From NCBI GenBank assembly GCA_027452245.1, contig DAIDGW010000108.1, positions 1 through 64,000 on the forward strand: a stretch of DNA of 64,000 nucleotides, read 5' to 3'. Numbering within the stretch: the first letter of the stretch is position 1; each line of letters begins with the position of its first letter. Source of the stretch: Acidobacteriaceae bacterium. Lineage in GTDB: Bacteria; Acidobacteriota; Terriglobia; Terriglobales; Acidobacteriaceae. Under the pieces are notes generated by a model. The model did no database searches and had not been told where the DNA came from. It was given only the letters and a program-made list of their open reading frames with translations. A program made the position numbers and the translations under genes. Positions 8,109-17,734 of the stretch are shown piece by piece.

Positions 8109-9689
8109 TTACTTCTGTGCTTTCGGGCCGGCGGCCTTCACTTCCGGCGGGGCATCGAATTTCTCGATGTTCTCCGCAAAACGGCGCCGCAGATCTTCAG
8201 CCGCCTTATCGTAGGCAGCCTTGTCGGGCCACGCATTCCGCGGATTCAGCACTTGCGGTGGGACTCCCGGACACTGTTTGGGAATGCTGAATCCAAACGT
8301 TGGTTCGATCTCGAACTGTTCGTGGATCAACTCGCCTTCCACTGCCGCATCTACCATTGCACGAGTGTAGGGAATGTCCATGCGGCGGCCGACACCGTAC
8401 GGTCCGCCCTGCCATCCTGTATTCACCAGCCAGCATTGCGCCTGATGCTCGCGCAAGCGCCGTCCGAGCATCTCGGCATAGACTTTTGGCGCCAGCGGCA
8501 AGAACGGCGATCCAAAGCAGGTCGAAAACGTCGCTGACGGCTCCTTCACACCGGCTTCGGTGCCGGCCACCTTCGCCGTATATCCCGAGAAGAAGTGATA
8601 CATCGCCTGCTCCGGTGTGAGCCGCGAAATAGGAGGCAGCACTCCGAAGGCATCGGCCGTCAGGAAGACGACATTTTTCGGATGTCCGCCGACGCCGGGG
8701 ATCACCGCGTTCTCAATAAAGTCCACCGGATAGGCCGCGCGCGTGTTCTCCGTTTTGCTGTCGTCGTTGTAGTCCGGAATCCGTGTCGCCGGATCCAGCG
8801 TCACATTCTCCAGCACGCAGCCGAAGCGCAGCGCATTCCAGATTTGAGGTTCATTCTTCTTGGACAGCTTGATGCACTTGGCGTAGCATCCGCCTTCAAA
8901 GTTGAAGACACCATCGGCGCTCCATCCGTGCTCATCATCACCAATCAGATAGCGCGACGGATCGGCCGACAATGTCGTCTTGCCTGTGCCGGACAATCCG
9001 AAGAACAAAGCGCTCACTCCGTTGTGGCCGATGTTTGCCGAGCAGTGCATGGGAAACACGTTGCGCGAGGGCAGCAGGTAATTCATCACGCTGAAAATGC
9101 ACTTCTTCATCTCTCCGGCATAGGAAGTACCGCCGATGAGAACCGTTCTTCGGGTGAAATTGAGAATGACGAAGACTTCCGATTGCGTGCCGTCGCGTGA
9201 GGGGTCTGCTTTGAAGTCCGGAGCGGAGATTACAGTAAACTCGGGATGATGCGAGCGCAACTCTTCCTGTGTGGGACGTAGAAAGAGCTGTCGCACGAAT
9301 AGATTGTGCCAGGCGTATTCCGTAACCACGCGGACCGGCAGGCGATATTCCGGATCAGCACCGCAAAACAGATCCTGCACGAACAACTCGCGTCCCCGCA
9401 GATGCTCCATGACACGCTCGTAGAGCATGTCAAACTTTTCGGTCGAAATCGGCTGATTCACCGCTCCCCAGGCGACCGTACGCTCGGTCGTCTCATCTTT
9501 CACGATGAACTTGTCTTTTGGGGAACGGCCGGTTCGATTGGTATATCCCACCAGAGCCCCATTGGCCGCGAGCTTGGCTTCCTGACGCCGGATCGAGTGT
9601 TCGACGAGAAGTGCCGGCGAAAGATTAAAATGAGTTCTGCCGTCGCTTAACAACTCTGCAACATCGCTTACGTGCATCGTTGTGGCCAT
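8109..9689 (-). CDS. pckA: Phosphoenolpyruvate carboxykinase (ATP)
   Basis: Gluconeogenic enzyme converting oxaloacetate and ATP to phosphoenolpyruvate, CO2 and ADP in the cytoplasm. The kinase-1a P-loop GLSGTGKTT is at residues 231-239 and the metal-binding kinase-2 aspartates are in IGDDEHGW at 249-256. The N-terminal segment [12 protein letters not shown] (residues 50-61) contains the Arg that contacts oxaloacetate. The length of 526 residues fits the ATP-dependent family. A Shine-Dalgarno (GGAGACCCAG) precedes the ATG at 9689. About 200 bp of AT-richer sequence upstream separates it from the next minus-strand gene and probably holds its promoter. Confidence 0.96.
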   Translation of the reverse strand: MATTMHVSDVAELLSDGRTHFNLSPALLVEHSIRRQEAKLAANGALVGYTNRTGRSPKDKFIVKDETTERTVAWGAVNQPISTEKFDMLYERVMEHLRGRELFVQDLFCGADPEYRLPVRVVTEYAWHNLFVRQLFLRPTQEELRSHHPEFTVISAPDFKADPSRDGTQSEVFVILNFTRRTVLIGGTSYAGEMKKCIFSVMNYLLPSRNVFPMHCSANIGHNGVSALFFGLSGTGKTTLSADPSRYLIGDDEHGWSADGVFNFEGGCYAKCIKLSKKNEPQIWNALRFGCVLENVTLDPATRIPDYNDDSKTENTRAAYPVDFIENAVIPGVGGHPKNVVFLTADAFGVLPPISRLTPEQAMYHFFSGYTAKVAGTEAGVKEPSATFSTCFGSPFLPLAPKVYAEMLGRRLREHQAQCWLVNTGWQGGPYGVGRRMDIPYTRAMVDAAVEGELIHEQFEIEPTFGFSIPKQCPGVPPQVLNPRNAWPDKAAYDKAAEDLRRRFAENIEKFDAPPEVKAAGPKAQK

Positions 9690-9893
9690 CTGGGTCTCCT
9701 AAAAACAACGCAAGGTTCGTATTCTCCCGCAAGACGTCCGATTATGCCAAGTGTTCAGTTTTCCAAAATCGGTCGCAAACGGAGCTAACCTCGTTCGGAT
9801 GCAGAAAGATACGAATACGTTGAACAAAGCAGGAAGCGTTTTTTCTTCAGATATATTTCAGCTAATCTTCAGGATTCTGGAACCAGTTTCGAA

Positions 9894-10253
9894 TCACACT
9901 CCCGCGGGTGCAGCCTGCATTTCCGCAACCGCCTGGTCGAGATGTCTTAGTGTTTCGTCCACCGTTAGCGAGTACATTTCGCGCCCTGCACCTTCGCCGG
10001 ATTCAAGCGCCGTCCTTAAGTAATGTCCCGCAATTTCGACCGCCAACGGATCGGTGATCATCTTCCCGGTGCGTTTCTTGTACTCTACCCATGCGGGCGC
10101 TGGCAGCGCGACCCACACCTTGCGTCCATCCACAAGGAACTTCAAATCAATTGCATCGGCATGCCTCGTTGCAATGGCAACAATCATCGCCTGATACACG
10201 CAGTGAACTTGCTTCTTCGTCCAGCGGTCGGTAGCAGTAAAATTTTCGAACAT
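9894..10253 (-). CDS. Hypothetical protein, 119 aa
   Basis: Small soluble protein with no signal peptide or membrane segment. The middle has the pattern LKFLVDGRKVWVALPAPAWVEYKKRTGK, then a helical C-terminal half rich in Glu and Ala (LAVEIAGHYLRTALESGEG). The family is not recognised. It lies between pckA and the M1-like gene on the same strand, with wide gaps to both, so it is probably a single-gene unit. The codon use is like that of its neighbours. Confidence 0.65.
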   Translation of the reverse strand: MFENFTATDRWTKKQVHCVYQAMIVAIATRHADAIDLKFLVDGRKVWVALPAPAWVEYKKRTGKMITDPLAVEIAGHYLRTALESGEGAGREMYSLTVDETLRHLDQAVAEMQAAPAGV

Positions 10254-10345
10254 GTGTCTAAAAATGATATCGGACGGAACGTATTTGGGGCAAACCGTTA
10301 TCTCGAACCACGCCGATCAGGCAGCCAGTCTCACAAGTAGATTTT

Positions 10346-12889
10346 CTAGTTGATCCTCGCAAGAACTGTCTGGTGGGGATCGATTACAATTTTTCGTGTT
10401 CCTATCAGAGCCTTGATGCGAAACGTCGACTCCGCGCCGTCCGCAAATACTCTCCCCAGTAGGATCTCCTGCTTGCTCGCTAACACGGCATAAAGCGGGA
10501 TCGACGTCACCAGGTCATCTGGGCTGTCTTTCTGCAGAATGGTTCCGTTCACGATCAAAGATCCTTCATGGCTTGTCATCCTGACATTTCGCAATTCAAA
10601 TCTCGGCACCGCTGTCCCATTCACCCATCCCACCACAAACCAGTCTAGAGATTTCTTCCCCTCATAACGAAGAGCGGGAGGTAAATTCTCCGCAAAAGCT
10701 TCGAACAACTCGCGGGTGCTGATCGTTTTATCCTGATACCGCTCGCGGATATTCCGCAGGCCTCTAATGAATGGCTCGTCGGGACCTTCCGGCGGATGTC
10801 CATATTCTTGCGTCGCCGCATCTTGCATCATCGTCCGCAGCATGTGGAATAGCCAAGTACCCCTGCCATAAAGAATGTCTTCATACCCTTCCGGAAAACG
10901 CGATGACAGCAGCCGCGCTCCCAGTGTTACCGGACCGGCCTCCGCCAACGTCGCTCCTGCCTTGTTCTTCACCAGCAGATCTTCCCGGTAATGTTCCATA
11001 AGCTGGTGAAAAGCGATAGGGTTGCTTTTTTCCAGCATCATCAGGGACGAATAATTCGCCAAGGCTTCCGATAGCCACTGATCACGATACGTGCTCCAAC
11101 CCACCAGATCTCCCCACCATTGATGCGCCGTTTCGTGTGCCGGAATCTGCTTTTGAATGAGAATCCTGGTCGAATCGAAGTGCAGGTCCGAGCGCTCCTG
11201 ATCGCTGAGGAAAGCATAGGAAGATAAGAAGACGAGTCCCGGCCACCCCTGGCTCTCCGGCCCCGGCATTTGCGTAAGAGCAAGACTTCCAAACGGGTAC
11301 GGTCCGAAGCACTTCGAATAAAACTCCACGGCTTGAGCGGCGGCCTGGGCGACACCCATCTGCGTACGAGTCGGCGAGGGATTATCCGGCCCGCTGATCT
11401 CGACGCGGGGAGCGTGCTGGATATTTCCACCGGGCAACGAGGTGATGTCAGGATCTACAACTCGCGCCGAGCTCGTGGGGAAATCTCTTTCGACACCCCG
11501 CGTCGCATATGTCCGGATCTGCACGGTTCCAGCCTGCGCAGTCGCCACCTTGTATTTGCCGAGATCAAATCCCGCAACTGGTATTGGCCTCTCCGAGACC
11601 CAATGTGAGCGCTGCTCACCGTCGGTCTGGCTTTGGGGTGCCTCCGACTTCCCTGTGGCGACCAAAGTCCAACCCTGCGGATAACGGAAGGTTAAATCGA
11701 AATCTGCCATCGACATCCCGCGGTTCGGATACCAGGTTCCCCGCGCTCCCACGTAGAGCAGTCCCGCCCCCGCTTCCGCCAATACGTCTCCCGCATACAC
11801 GAAATGCAGCTTCATCTTCTGCCCGGGCGACGCAGGTTGCGGCAGGACCACTGCCACAACATCATTCCCCCGCCTCGAAGCTTGCGTTCCTTCCTGTGAA
11901 GGATTGTGGATAAACTCTACCGGCTTCCCATTCATCTCCACGCTCTGAACGTCAAGGAAACGCGAAAGTTCAAAGATGAGGATGCGAGGACTGCCTTGTC
12001 GTATTTCCACTTGCAGGGTAGCGTCGGAGCGAAGTTGCTTGGGAGGGATAATCTGCGACGAGATCACGTAATCCCGAATCGCTACCGGATCTTTGGCGGG
12101 GGTCGAACTTTCTGATTCCGAAGCTTCTCCAAACCGACCGTTTACCGGCACTCCCTTCAACGGCGTGAACGAAGTCCACACGTCGTAATACTGCCTTCCA
12201 TTTTCAGCGGTGCGCAGTTGTCCAACTTGCACCTTCTCCGGCGCGAAGGAGTCGTAATCCACATCGAAAACTCCTAGTTGGACGCCCTGCAGGCGTGCAT
12301 GCAACATGCGATCGCTAGTGTCGATGTTGCCGCGCGATCCTGATCCTTCCGCTGGCAATAAGTTTCCGAAGCTGACCAGCAAACGCATCGCATCGATGTT
12401 CGCAAGGTTGCGCACAGTTGTATCCCACTTCTGCACAAATTGCTGCGCATCGTCCGTCGCGCGCAGATCTGGGCGCAACTCATTCATCGCGTCGTCATTG
12501 AACCGGAAGAATGCTGTGGCGAAACTCTCCTCCAAAATCGCCATTCCCGTGAATAGGCTCATCGATCTTCTCTCAACGTCGTTGGGTGGACTGATCAGCA
12601 CCTCTCCTTCCCCTTCGAAGAAGGCTCCCGTCACCCGCCCCATAACATCTTGTGTGAAGGCAATCGTTCCGTTGTTAAGACTGATGTGAACGGCAGATCG
12701 CTCGAGCGATGCGTCGCGCACCTGATAAACGCGCGCGGGATCGAGACCTGTATTGGCGAGTTGCAGGTACAGCGCTTCGGCGGGCTTGGTTGCGGAACTC
12801 GCCTGGGCGCCTGCAATACCGCTCAGCAGCAAGACCCCCGCGGCACAGCCGATTACCAACTCCCGCACTCGCACTGGTACCTTGGTCAC
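10346..12889 (-). CDS. Secreted M1-family (gluzincin) peptidase-like protein
   Basis: Exported 847-residue protein whose C-terminal half is an M1 aminopeptidase-type catalytic domain. A signal peptide ends near residue 29. The zinc motif HETAH is at 585-589, with the third ligand Glu608 in WLSEALANY, giving the canonical HExxH-x18-E spacing. The GxMEN exopeptidase motif expected about 30 residues earlier is not visible: the segment there reads QMPGPESQGWPG. The first roughly 270 residues do not resemble the M1 beta-saddle and may be a separate domain. It could be a membrane-associated peptidase with altered specificity, or a zinc protein without exopeptidase activity. Confidence 0.85.
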   Translation of the reverse strand: MTKVPVRVRELVIGCAAGVLLLSGIAGAQASSATKPAEALYLQLANTGLDPARVYQVRDASLERSAVHISLNNGTIAFTQDVMGRVTGAFFEGEGEVLISPPNDVERRSMSLFTGMAILEESFATAFFRFNDDAMNELRPDLRATDDAQQFVQKWDTTVRNLANIDAMRLLVSFGNLLPAEGSGSRGNIDTSDRMLHARLQGVQLGVFDVDYDSFAPEKVQVGQLRTAENGRQYYDVWTSFTPLKGVPVNGRFGEASESESSTPAKDPVAIRDYVISSQIIPPKQLRSDATLQVEIRQGSPRILIFELSRFLDVQSVEMNGKPVEFIHNPSQEGTQASRRGNDVVAVVLPQPASPGQKMKLHFVYAGDVLAEAGAGLLYVGARGTWYPNRGMSMADFDLTFRYPQGWTLVATGKSEAPQSQTDGEQRSHWVSERPIPVAGFDLGKYKVATAQAGTVQIRTYATRGVERDFPTSSARVVDPDITSLPGGNIQHAPRVEISGPDNPSPTRTQMGVAQAAAQAVEFYSKCFGPYPFGSLALTQMPGPESQGWPGLVFLSSYAFLSDQERSDLHFDSTRILIQKQIPAHETAHQWWGDLVGWSTYRDQWLSEALANYSSLMMLEKSNPIAFHQLMEHYREDLLVKNKAGATLAEAGPVTLGARLLSSRFPEGYEDILYGRGTWLFHMLRTMMQDAATQEYGHPPEGPDEPFIRGLRNIRERYQDKTISTRELFEAFAENLPPALRYEGKKSLDWFVVGWVNGTAVPRFELRNVRMTSHEGSLIVNGTILQKDSPDDLVTSIPLYAVLASKQEILLGRVFADGAESTFRIKALIGTRKIVIDPHQTVLARIN

Positions 12890-12927
12890 GTAGGTTAGGG
12901 TGCCTTTGATTGCTAGAATGCGCCTGA

Positions 12928-14343
12928 ATGCGGGCGCATGTCACCATCGTATTCCTTTCTGTCGTCCTGGGGTGCTCGCTCGCGAGTGCCGATACCATCC
13001 ACCTGAAAAACGGCCGCACCATCGTCGCCGACCACGTGGAAGAGAAGGGCAGCCATTATGAGTACGATATTGGGGACGATTCCTATGCGATCCCGAAGTC
13101 CCTGGTAGACCGCGTTGACGCCGGGGGCATGCCGGCGCACACCGAGTCAGCCAAAGCTCTAGCCGATCTGCCGGCATTTACGCCGCCCAACACGTTGGCC
13201 ACCGAGGGAGACCTGGTGGCAAAGATCGTCAAAGACGGCAAGGTCGACTCCGACACCGTCTCCGCCTTGGAATCCAAAGGCAATGCCGAACTGAGCGCGA
13301 CCGCCGATTTCATTGCCGGTAAATTCGAGTTTGAGCATGGCGACATTAACGACGGACGCCGCTACTTTGAAAATGCGTTGCGGTTCCAACCGGACAATTC
13401 CACCATCCTGATCTACTACTCGGCTCTGTTAGTTCGTACCGGCAAAGCGGAACAAGCTCTTTCCTATGCGCAGCGCGCCGCTGACGCCAGCCCTGGTTCG
13501 GCTGACGCTTTCACCATGCTGGGATATGCTCAGTTCGCCTCCGACCACACCAAAGACGCAGTCGTCTCGTGGAAGCATTCGCTTCAGCTTCGCCCCGATC
13601 CAACGGTGGAGCAACTCCTGGCCAAAGCGCAGCGCGAGCAAACCGCCGAGGGCAATTTCACGGAACGCGAAAGCAGTCACTTCGTCCTGCACTACGAGGG
13701 GCAGCAGACCTCCGAATCGTTCCGCAATCAGATACTGGCCGCCCTTGAGGCCGATTACGACGACCTTTCCAGTGACCTTGGTTCGCCGCCTCGCGACAAT
13801 ATCCAGGTCACCCTCTACACCGAGCAGGCCTTTTTCGACGTGACGCATGCTCCTTCCTGGACGGGAGCCATCAACGATGGCAAGCTGCGCATCCCCATCA
13901 GCGGCCTGAGTTCAGTGACGCCGGAACTGGCGCGCGTCCTCAAGCATGAACTGGCTCACTCTTTCATCAATCAGCTTTCCGGTGGACGCTGCCCGCACTG
14001 GCTCAACGAAGGCATCGCCCAGTTTCTTGAGCCTAAGACACTCGGCAGCGACGGCCATCAGCTCGCCATACTCTATAAATCCCAAAACTATATCCCGCTC
14101 AACATCCTCGAAGGCAGCTTCATGAACTTCTCCGGGCCGCAGGCCTATCTCGCCTACGCCGAATCGCTCGCCGCCGTCACCTATATCAGCGACACCTATG
14201 GAATGAGCGACATTCAGCGAATCCTGCAAAGCCTCTCCCAGGGGTCTTCGACCGAAGCCGCTATGCGGGCAACCATCCACTCCGATTACGGTTCCTTCGA
14301 GTCTGATCTGGCCAGGTACCTGGCAGATAAGTACGGCGCATAA
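12928..14343 (+). CDS. Secreted TPR protein with gluzincin (peptidase MA-like) domain
   Basis: A 471-residue exported protein. It has a signal peptide at residues 1-21, a short N-terminal beta segment (HLKNGRTIVADHVEEK) seen in many secreted acidobacterial and myxobacterial proteins, TPR-like helices at about 125-225, then a metalloprotease-like domain. The zinc motif HELAH is at 340-344 and the likely third ligand Glu361 is in HWLNEGIAQF. Its function is unknown; envelope protein processing is possible. TAGAAT at 12914-12919 sits 8 nt before the ATG without a Shine-Dalgarno, suggesting a leaderless mRNA. It is divergent from the M1-like gene with only 38 bp between their starts. Confidence 0.85.
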   Translation: MRAHVTIVFLSVVLGCSLASADTIHLKNGRTIVADHVEEKGSHYEYDIGDDSYAIPKSLVDRVDAGGMPAHTESAKALADLPAFTPPNTLATEGDLVAKIVKDGKVDSDTVSALESKGNAELSATADFIAGKFEFEHGDINDGRRYFENALRFQPDNSTILIYYSALLVRTGKAEQALSYAQRAADASPGSADAFTMLGYAQFASDHTKDAVVSWKHSLQLRPDPTVEQLLAKAQREQTAEGNFTERESSHFVLHYEGQQTSESFRNQILAALEADYDDLSSDLGSPPRDNIQVTLYTEQAFFDVTHAPSWTGAINDGKLRIPISGLSSVTPELARVLKHELAHSFINQLSGGRCPHWLNEGIAQFLEPKTLGSDGHQLAILYKSQNYIPLNILEGSFMNFSGPQAYLAYAESLAAVTYISDTYGMSDIQRILQSLSQGSSTEAAMRATIHSDYGSFESDLARYLADKYGA

Positions 14344-14490
14344 GCCATCCTCCCTAATATTTTTCTATTGCAGCGAGCCGGTCTGTTTTTCTGGTCGGGC
14401 CACCCCAAAACTCATCTTTGCAGGTAAAATACGGAACAAAGGCCCATCTTTGTTCGACAACCCGTTAGTGTGCGGGCCTGCCCTATTCCT

Positions 14491-15630
14491 ATGAAGAAGC
14501 TGTTGATACTTCCCCTCGCTGCGCTATGTTTTTCGGCTTTTGCTTCGGACCAGGTGGTCGAAGAAATCATTTGCCGTGTGAATAACCAGATCATCACCCG
14601 TTCGGAGTTCGATCGCAGCAAGGACCAGCTACGCGATGAAGTCAAGCAACAGGATCCCGCCAACGCCGACAAGGTCTTCGGCGACCGCGAAAAAGATATC
14701 CTCCGCGACCTGATCGATCAGCAATTGTTGCTCGAAAAGGGTAAGGATATGGGCATTACCGGCGATACTGAACTGATCAAGCGCCTTGACCAGATGCGCA
14801 AGGACATGAAGCTCGATTCCATGGAAGATCTGGAAAAGGCCGCCACCGCCCAGGGAATCTCCTACGAGGATTTCAAGCAGAACCTGCGGAATCAGATCAT
14901 CACGCAAAAAGTCATCGGCGAGGAGGTCGGCGGACACCTGAGCATTACCAAAGAGGAAGAGCAGCAGTTCTACGACGAGCACAAGAACGAAATGCAGCGG
15001 CCTGAGGCGATCCGTCTTAGCGAGATTCTGATCGCCCCCAAGACGCCTTCAATTACTCCTGCTCCCGCCTCTGGTGCTGCCGGACAGTCCGCCCCGGCTG
15101 CGCAAGATCCCGCTGCCGAACAGGCTGCTCTAGACGCCGCCAAAGCCAAAGCGGATGACGTGCTCCAACAGCTTCATAAGGGAGCCAGCTTCGACGACCT
15201 TGCCAAAAAGTTTTCCGACGGACCTTCAGCCGCACAGGGCGGCGATCTCGGAGTCTTCAAGCGCGGCACTCTTGCCAAGGAACTCGAGGACAAGACCTTC
15301 GCCATGAAGGCGGGCGACATCACCGACGTCATCCGCACCAAACAGGGCTACGTCATTCTCAAAGTGACCGAGCATCAAATGGCCGGCATCCCCCCCCTGA
15401 AAGAAATTGAGCCCAAGATCCAGGACTCCCTCTATTACCAGAAGCTGCAACCGGCGCTTCGCGCGTACCTGACTAAGCTCCGCGAAGATGCCTACATCAA
15501 AATCATGCCCGGCTATGTCGATACCGCCGCCAGCCCCAACGAAACCGAACCCATCGAGACTGCGAGCGCCAAAGAGGGTAATGCCAAGAAGCTGAAGGGC
15601 AAGAAGAAGAAAAAGATGGGAATGCTCTGA
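14491..15630 (+). CDS. Periplasmic peptidyl-prolyl isomerase, SurA/PpiC type
   Basis: A 379-residue exported chaperone/isomerase. The signal peptide MKKLLILPLAALCFSAFA is followed by a SurA-like N-terminal domain (residues about 20-165) and one parvulin domain (about 170-310). The parvulin domain contains FSDGPSAAQGGDLGVF and the C-terminal half of its core. An Ala/Pro-rich insertion splits the first strand of the parvulin domain. The C-terminus ends in a Lys-rich run (KKLKGKKKKKMG), which is unusual for a periplasmic protein. The start was moved from an in-frame GTG at 14470 to this ATG because the signal peptide begins here. The likely role is outer-membrane protein folding. Confidence 0.88.
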   Translation: MKKLLILPLAALCFSAFASDQVVEEIICRVNNQIITRSEFDRSKDQLRDEVKQQDPANADKVFGDREKDILRDLIDQQLLLEKGKDMGITGDTELIKRLDQMRKDMKLDSMEDLEKAATAQGISYEDFKQNLRNQIITQKVIGEEVGGHLSITKEEEQQFYDEHKNEMQRPEAIRLSEILIAPKTPSITPAPASGAAGQSAPAAQDPAAEQAALDAAKAKADDVLQQLHKGASFDDLAKKFSDGPSAAQGGDLGVFKRGTLAKELEDKTFAMKAGDITDVIRTKQGYVILKVTEHQMAGIPPLKEIEPKIQDSLYYQKLQPALRAYLTKLREDAYIKIMPGYVDTAASPNETEPIETASAKEGNAKKLKGKKKKKMGML

Positions 15631-15740
15631 GCCACAGGGGTTCCGACTAAAGCTCCCCGCCCCCAGCACGGCAGATTGAGATATAGCAGCATTCCTTCCG
15701 CCCTGTTTGCGGCCCTGGCTTATACTCGTAGCACCTGTTC

Positions 15741-16829
15741 ATGAAAGATTTTTTCATCTGCGATTGCGTTCGCCACGAGAACAAGGTCATCACCTCTTCC
15801 TTTGTCGTGGTCGCCAAGCAGATTAAGCCCAAGAAAACCGGCGAGCCTTACCTCGCCTTGACGCTCGGAGACCGCAGCGGTCAGCTCGAAGCCAAGATGT
15901 GGGACAACGTCGAAGAGGTCCTCGACGCCTTCGACCAGGATGATTTCCTAAAGATCAAAGGCCTGATCAACAAGTACAAAAACCGCTTTCAACTCACGAT
16001 CCACAAACTCCGCAAGCTGGGCGAATCTGAAATTGAGTTCGACGATTATCTTCCCAAGACTACCAAGAACATCGATGAACTCTGGCGCACACTGGCAGAC
16101 TTCGTTGCCAGCTTCAAGAATCCTTTCCTGAAATCCCTGATTCAATCATTCATGGACGATCCAGAGATCGCGGCTGCATATCGCAACGCGCCGGCGGCAA
16201 AGACTCTGCATCACGCCTACATAGGCGGCCTCCTGGACCACGTCGTCTCTCTGTTCCGTTCCTGCGATCTGCTCTGCCAGAATTATCCCCAGATCAATCG
16301 GGACCTGCTGCTCAGCGGAGCCTTCCTCCACGACATCGGTAAAATCCACGAGCTGACCTACAATCGGTCGTTCTCCTACAGCACTCGCGGACAGCTCCTC
16401 GGCCACATGATCATTGAACTCGAGATGCTGCACGCCAAAACGGTCCTCATCGCCGATTTCCCCGATGCGCTGAAAACCATGCTTGAGCACCTGATCATCA
16501 GCCATCACGGCGAATACGAGTTCGGGTCGCCGAAACTCCCTATGTTTCCGGAAGCCTTGATGCTGCATTATCTCGACGATCTCGATTCGAAAATGGAGGC
16601 CATGCGCGCCCAGTTCGAGCGCGAAGCAGATCTCGAGAGCCCGTGGACCAGCTACAACCCCTCTCTCGGACGTCCCCTCTTGAGCACCGAGAAGTTCCTC
16701 TCCTCCAAAAAGCCCGAAGGTTCTCCAGTTCCGACATCCAGCACGAACGGTGACCGGTTGAGAACTCATGCTGAAGTCTCTACCGGGGAACAAACACCTC
16801 TCCCCGGCCTTGAACCTACGCGCTCGTAA
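15741..16829 (+). CDS. YhaM-like 3'-5' exoribonuclease (OB fold plus HD domain)
   Basis: A 362-residue cytoplasmic protein with an N-terminal OB-fold (residues about 15-95, including YLALTLGDRSGQLEAKMWD) and an HD phosphohydrolase domain. Histidines at HHAYIGGLLDH (157-167) and the HD pair at 197-198 in FLHDIGKIHE form the metal site, with a later ISHHGEYEFG. This is the architecture of B. subtilis YhaM, a 3'-5' exonuclease for RNA or DNA ends. The C-terminal 45 residues are low complexity. TATACT at 15721-15726 lies 14 nt before the ATG, implying a very short leader. It follows the SurA-like gene at 110 bp. Confidence 0.88.
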   Translation: MKDFFICDCVRHENKVITSSFVVVAKQIKPKKTGEPYLALTLGDRSGQLEAKMWDNVEEVLDAFDQDDFLKIKGLINKYKNRFQLTIHKLRKLGESEIEFDDYLPKTTKNIDELWRTLADFVASFKNPFLKSLIQSFMDDPEIAAAYRNAPAAKTLHHAYIGGLLDHVVSLFRSCDLLCQNYPQINRDLLLSGAFLHDIGKIHELTYNRSFSYSTRGQLLGHMIIELEMLHAKTVLIADFPDALKTMLEHLIISHHGEYEFGSPKLPMFPEALMLHYLDDLDSKMEAMRAQFEREADLESPWTSYNPSLGRPLLSTEKFLSSKKPEGSPVPTSSTNGDRLRTHAEVSTGEQTPLPGLEPTRS

Positions 16830-16947
16830 CCGCTAACAGCTCTCCGCAGGGGAGATACCGGGCTGTACTTTCGATTACTCTCCAGCTACTTCCTTCATTG
16901 CTCCGCAAAGTACGATTGGGTACATTGATGCACATTGGGGGTAAGTC

Positions 16948-17664
16948 ATGCGCTCACGCGTGCTTCTTTTCGTCTTAAGTTCTTATTTAATGCTGGCCCT
17001 GCTTGGCTGCTCGAAGAAATCAGCCCAGCAGAACGCCAGCGGACCGGATGCGAATGCCGCACAGTCATCCGACAACAACAACAACAATCAGCCCATGCAG
17101 AACAGTGGCTACAATTCCCAGGCCCAGCAGCAGCGACCCGCACCGCAACCACCGCCACCCCTCATCGTTCCCAGGGGCCGCAGCATCACTGTGCTGCTGG
17201 GCTCTGCGCTCGGCTCCAAATTGAGCCAGACGGGTCAGACGTTCACGGGAACGATTGATCGGGACATCATTGTCGATAACACCGTCGCCATCCCGCAGGG
17301 CGCCAATGTAAGCGGAACCGTAACCGACGCCAAGCCTTTGGGCAGATTTGCCGGAGGCGCTGTCCTGCAGATTCGCCTCGATTCGATTTCCTTGAACGGG
17401 AATGATCTGCCCCTCCACACCGCCCTCCGCAGCTTCGCGGAAAAAGGCAAGGGGAAGCGCAGCGCAATCATGGCTGGCGGAGGCGCAGCTCTCGGCGGCC
17501 TCATCGGCGGCCTGGTGGGAGGAGGTAAAGGAGCTGCCGTCGGACTGCTCGCAGGCGGCGGAGCGGGCGCGGGCGGCGCAGCATTCACCGGCAACAAGGA
17601 AATCGTTCTGCCAGCCGAATCCGCCTTGACGTTCGAACTTTCAGAACCGCTGCAAGTTCGCTGA
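16948..17664 (+). CDS. Lipoprotein with glycine-zipper C-terminal region
   Basis: A 238-residue predicted lipoprotein. The lipobox LALLGC places the acylated cysteine near residue 21, followed by a disordered Asn/Gln/Pro-rich linker (residues about 25-70). A beta-rich domain then spans about 75-165, with the SLNGNDLPLHTALRSF segment near its end. Residues about 170-210 are almost all Gly and Ala (GGGAALGGLIGGLVGG), a glycine-zipper-like membrane-inserting pattern. A GGGGG Shine-Dalgarno precedes the ATG and a strong terminator follows. It is probably an envelope protein of unknown role. Confidence 0.8.
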   Translation: MRSRVLLFVLSSYLMLALLGCSKKSAQQNASGPDANAAQSSDNNNNNQPMQNSGYNSQAQQQRPAPQPPPPLIVPRGRSITVLLGSALGSKLSQTGQTFTGTIDRDIIVDNTVAIPQGANVSGTVTDAKPLGRFAGGAVLQIRLDSISLNGNDLPLHTALRSFAEKGKGKRSAIMAGGGAALGGLIGGLVGGGKGAAVGLLAGGGAGAGGAAFTGNKEIVLPAESALTFELSEPLQVR

Positions 17665-17680
17665 CCGTTTAACATCTTCC

Positions 17681-17715
17681 AACGCTCACTCCCGCCCGGA
17701 GTGAGCGTTTTTTCT
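17681..17715 (+). terminator. Rho-independent terminator
   Basis: A perfect 12-bp stem (AACGCTCACTCC with GGAGTGAGCGTT) with a 5-nt loop is followed by TTTTTCTCTT. It ends the glycine-zipper lipoprotein transcript and lies just before the next gene's promoter. Confidence 0.93.
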
Positions 17716-17734
17716 CTTACAATTTCCCACAGTC

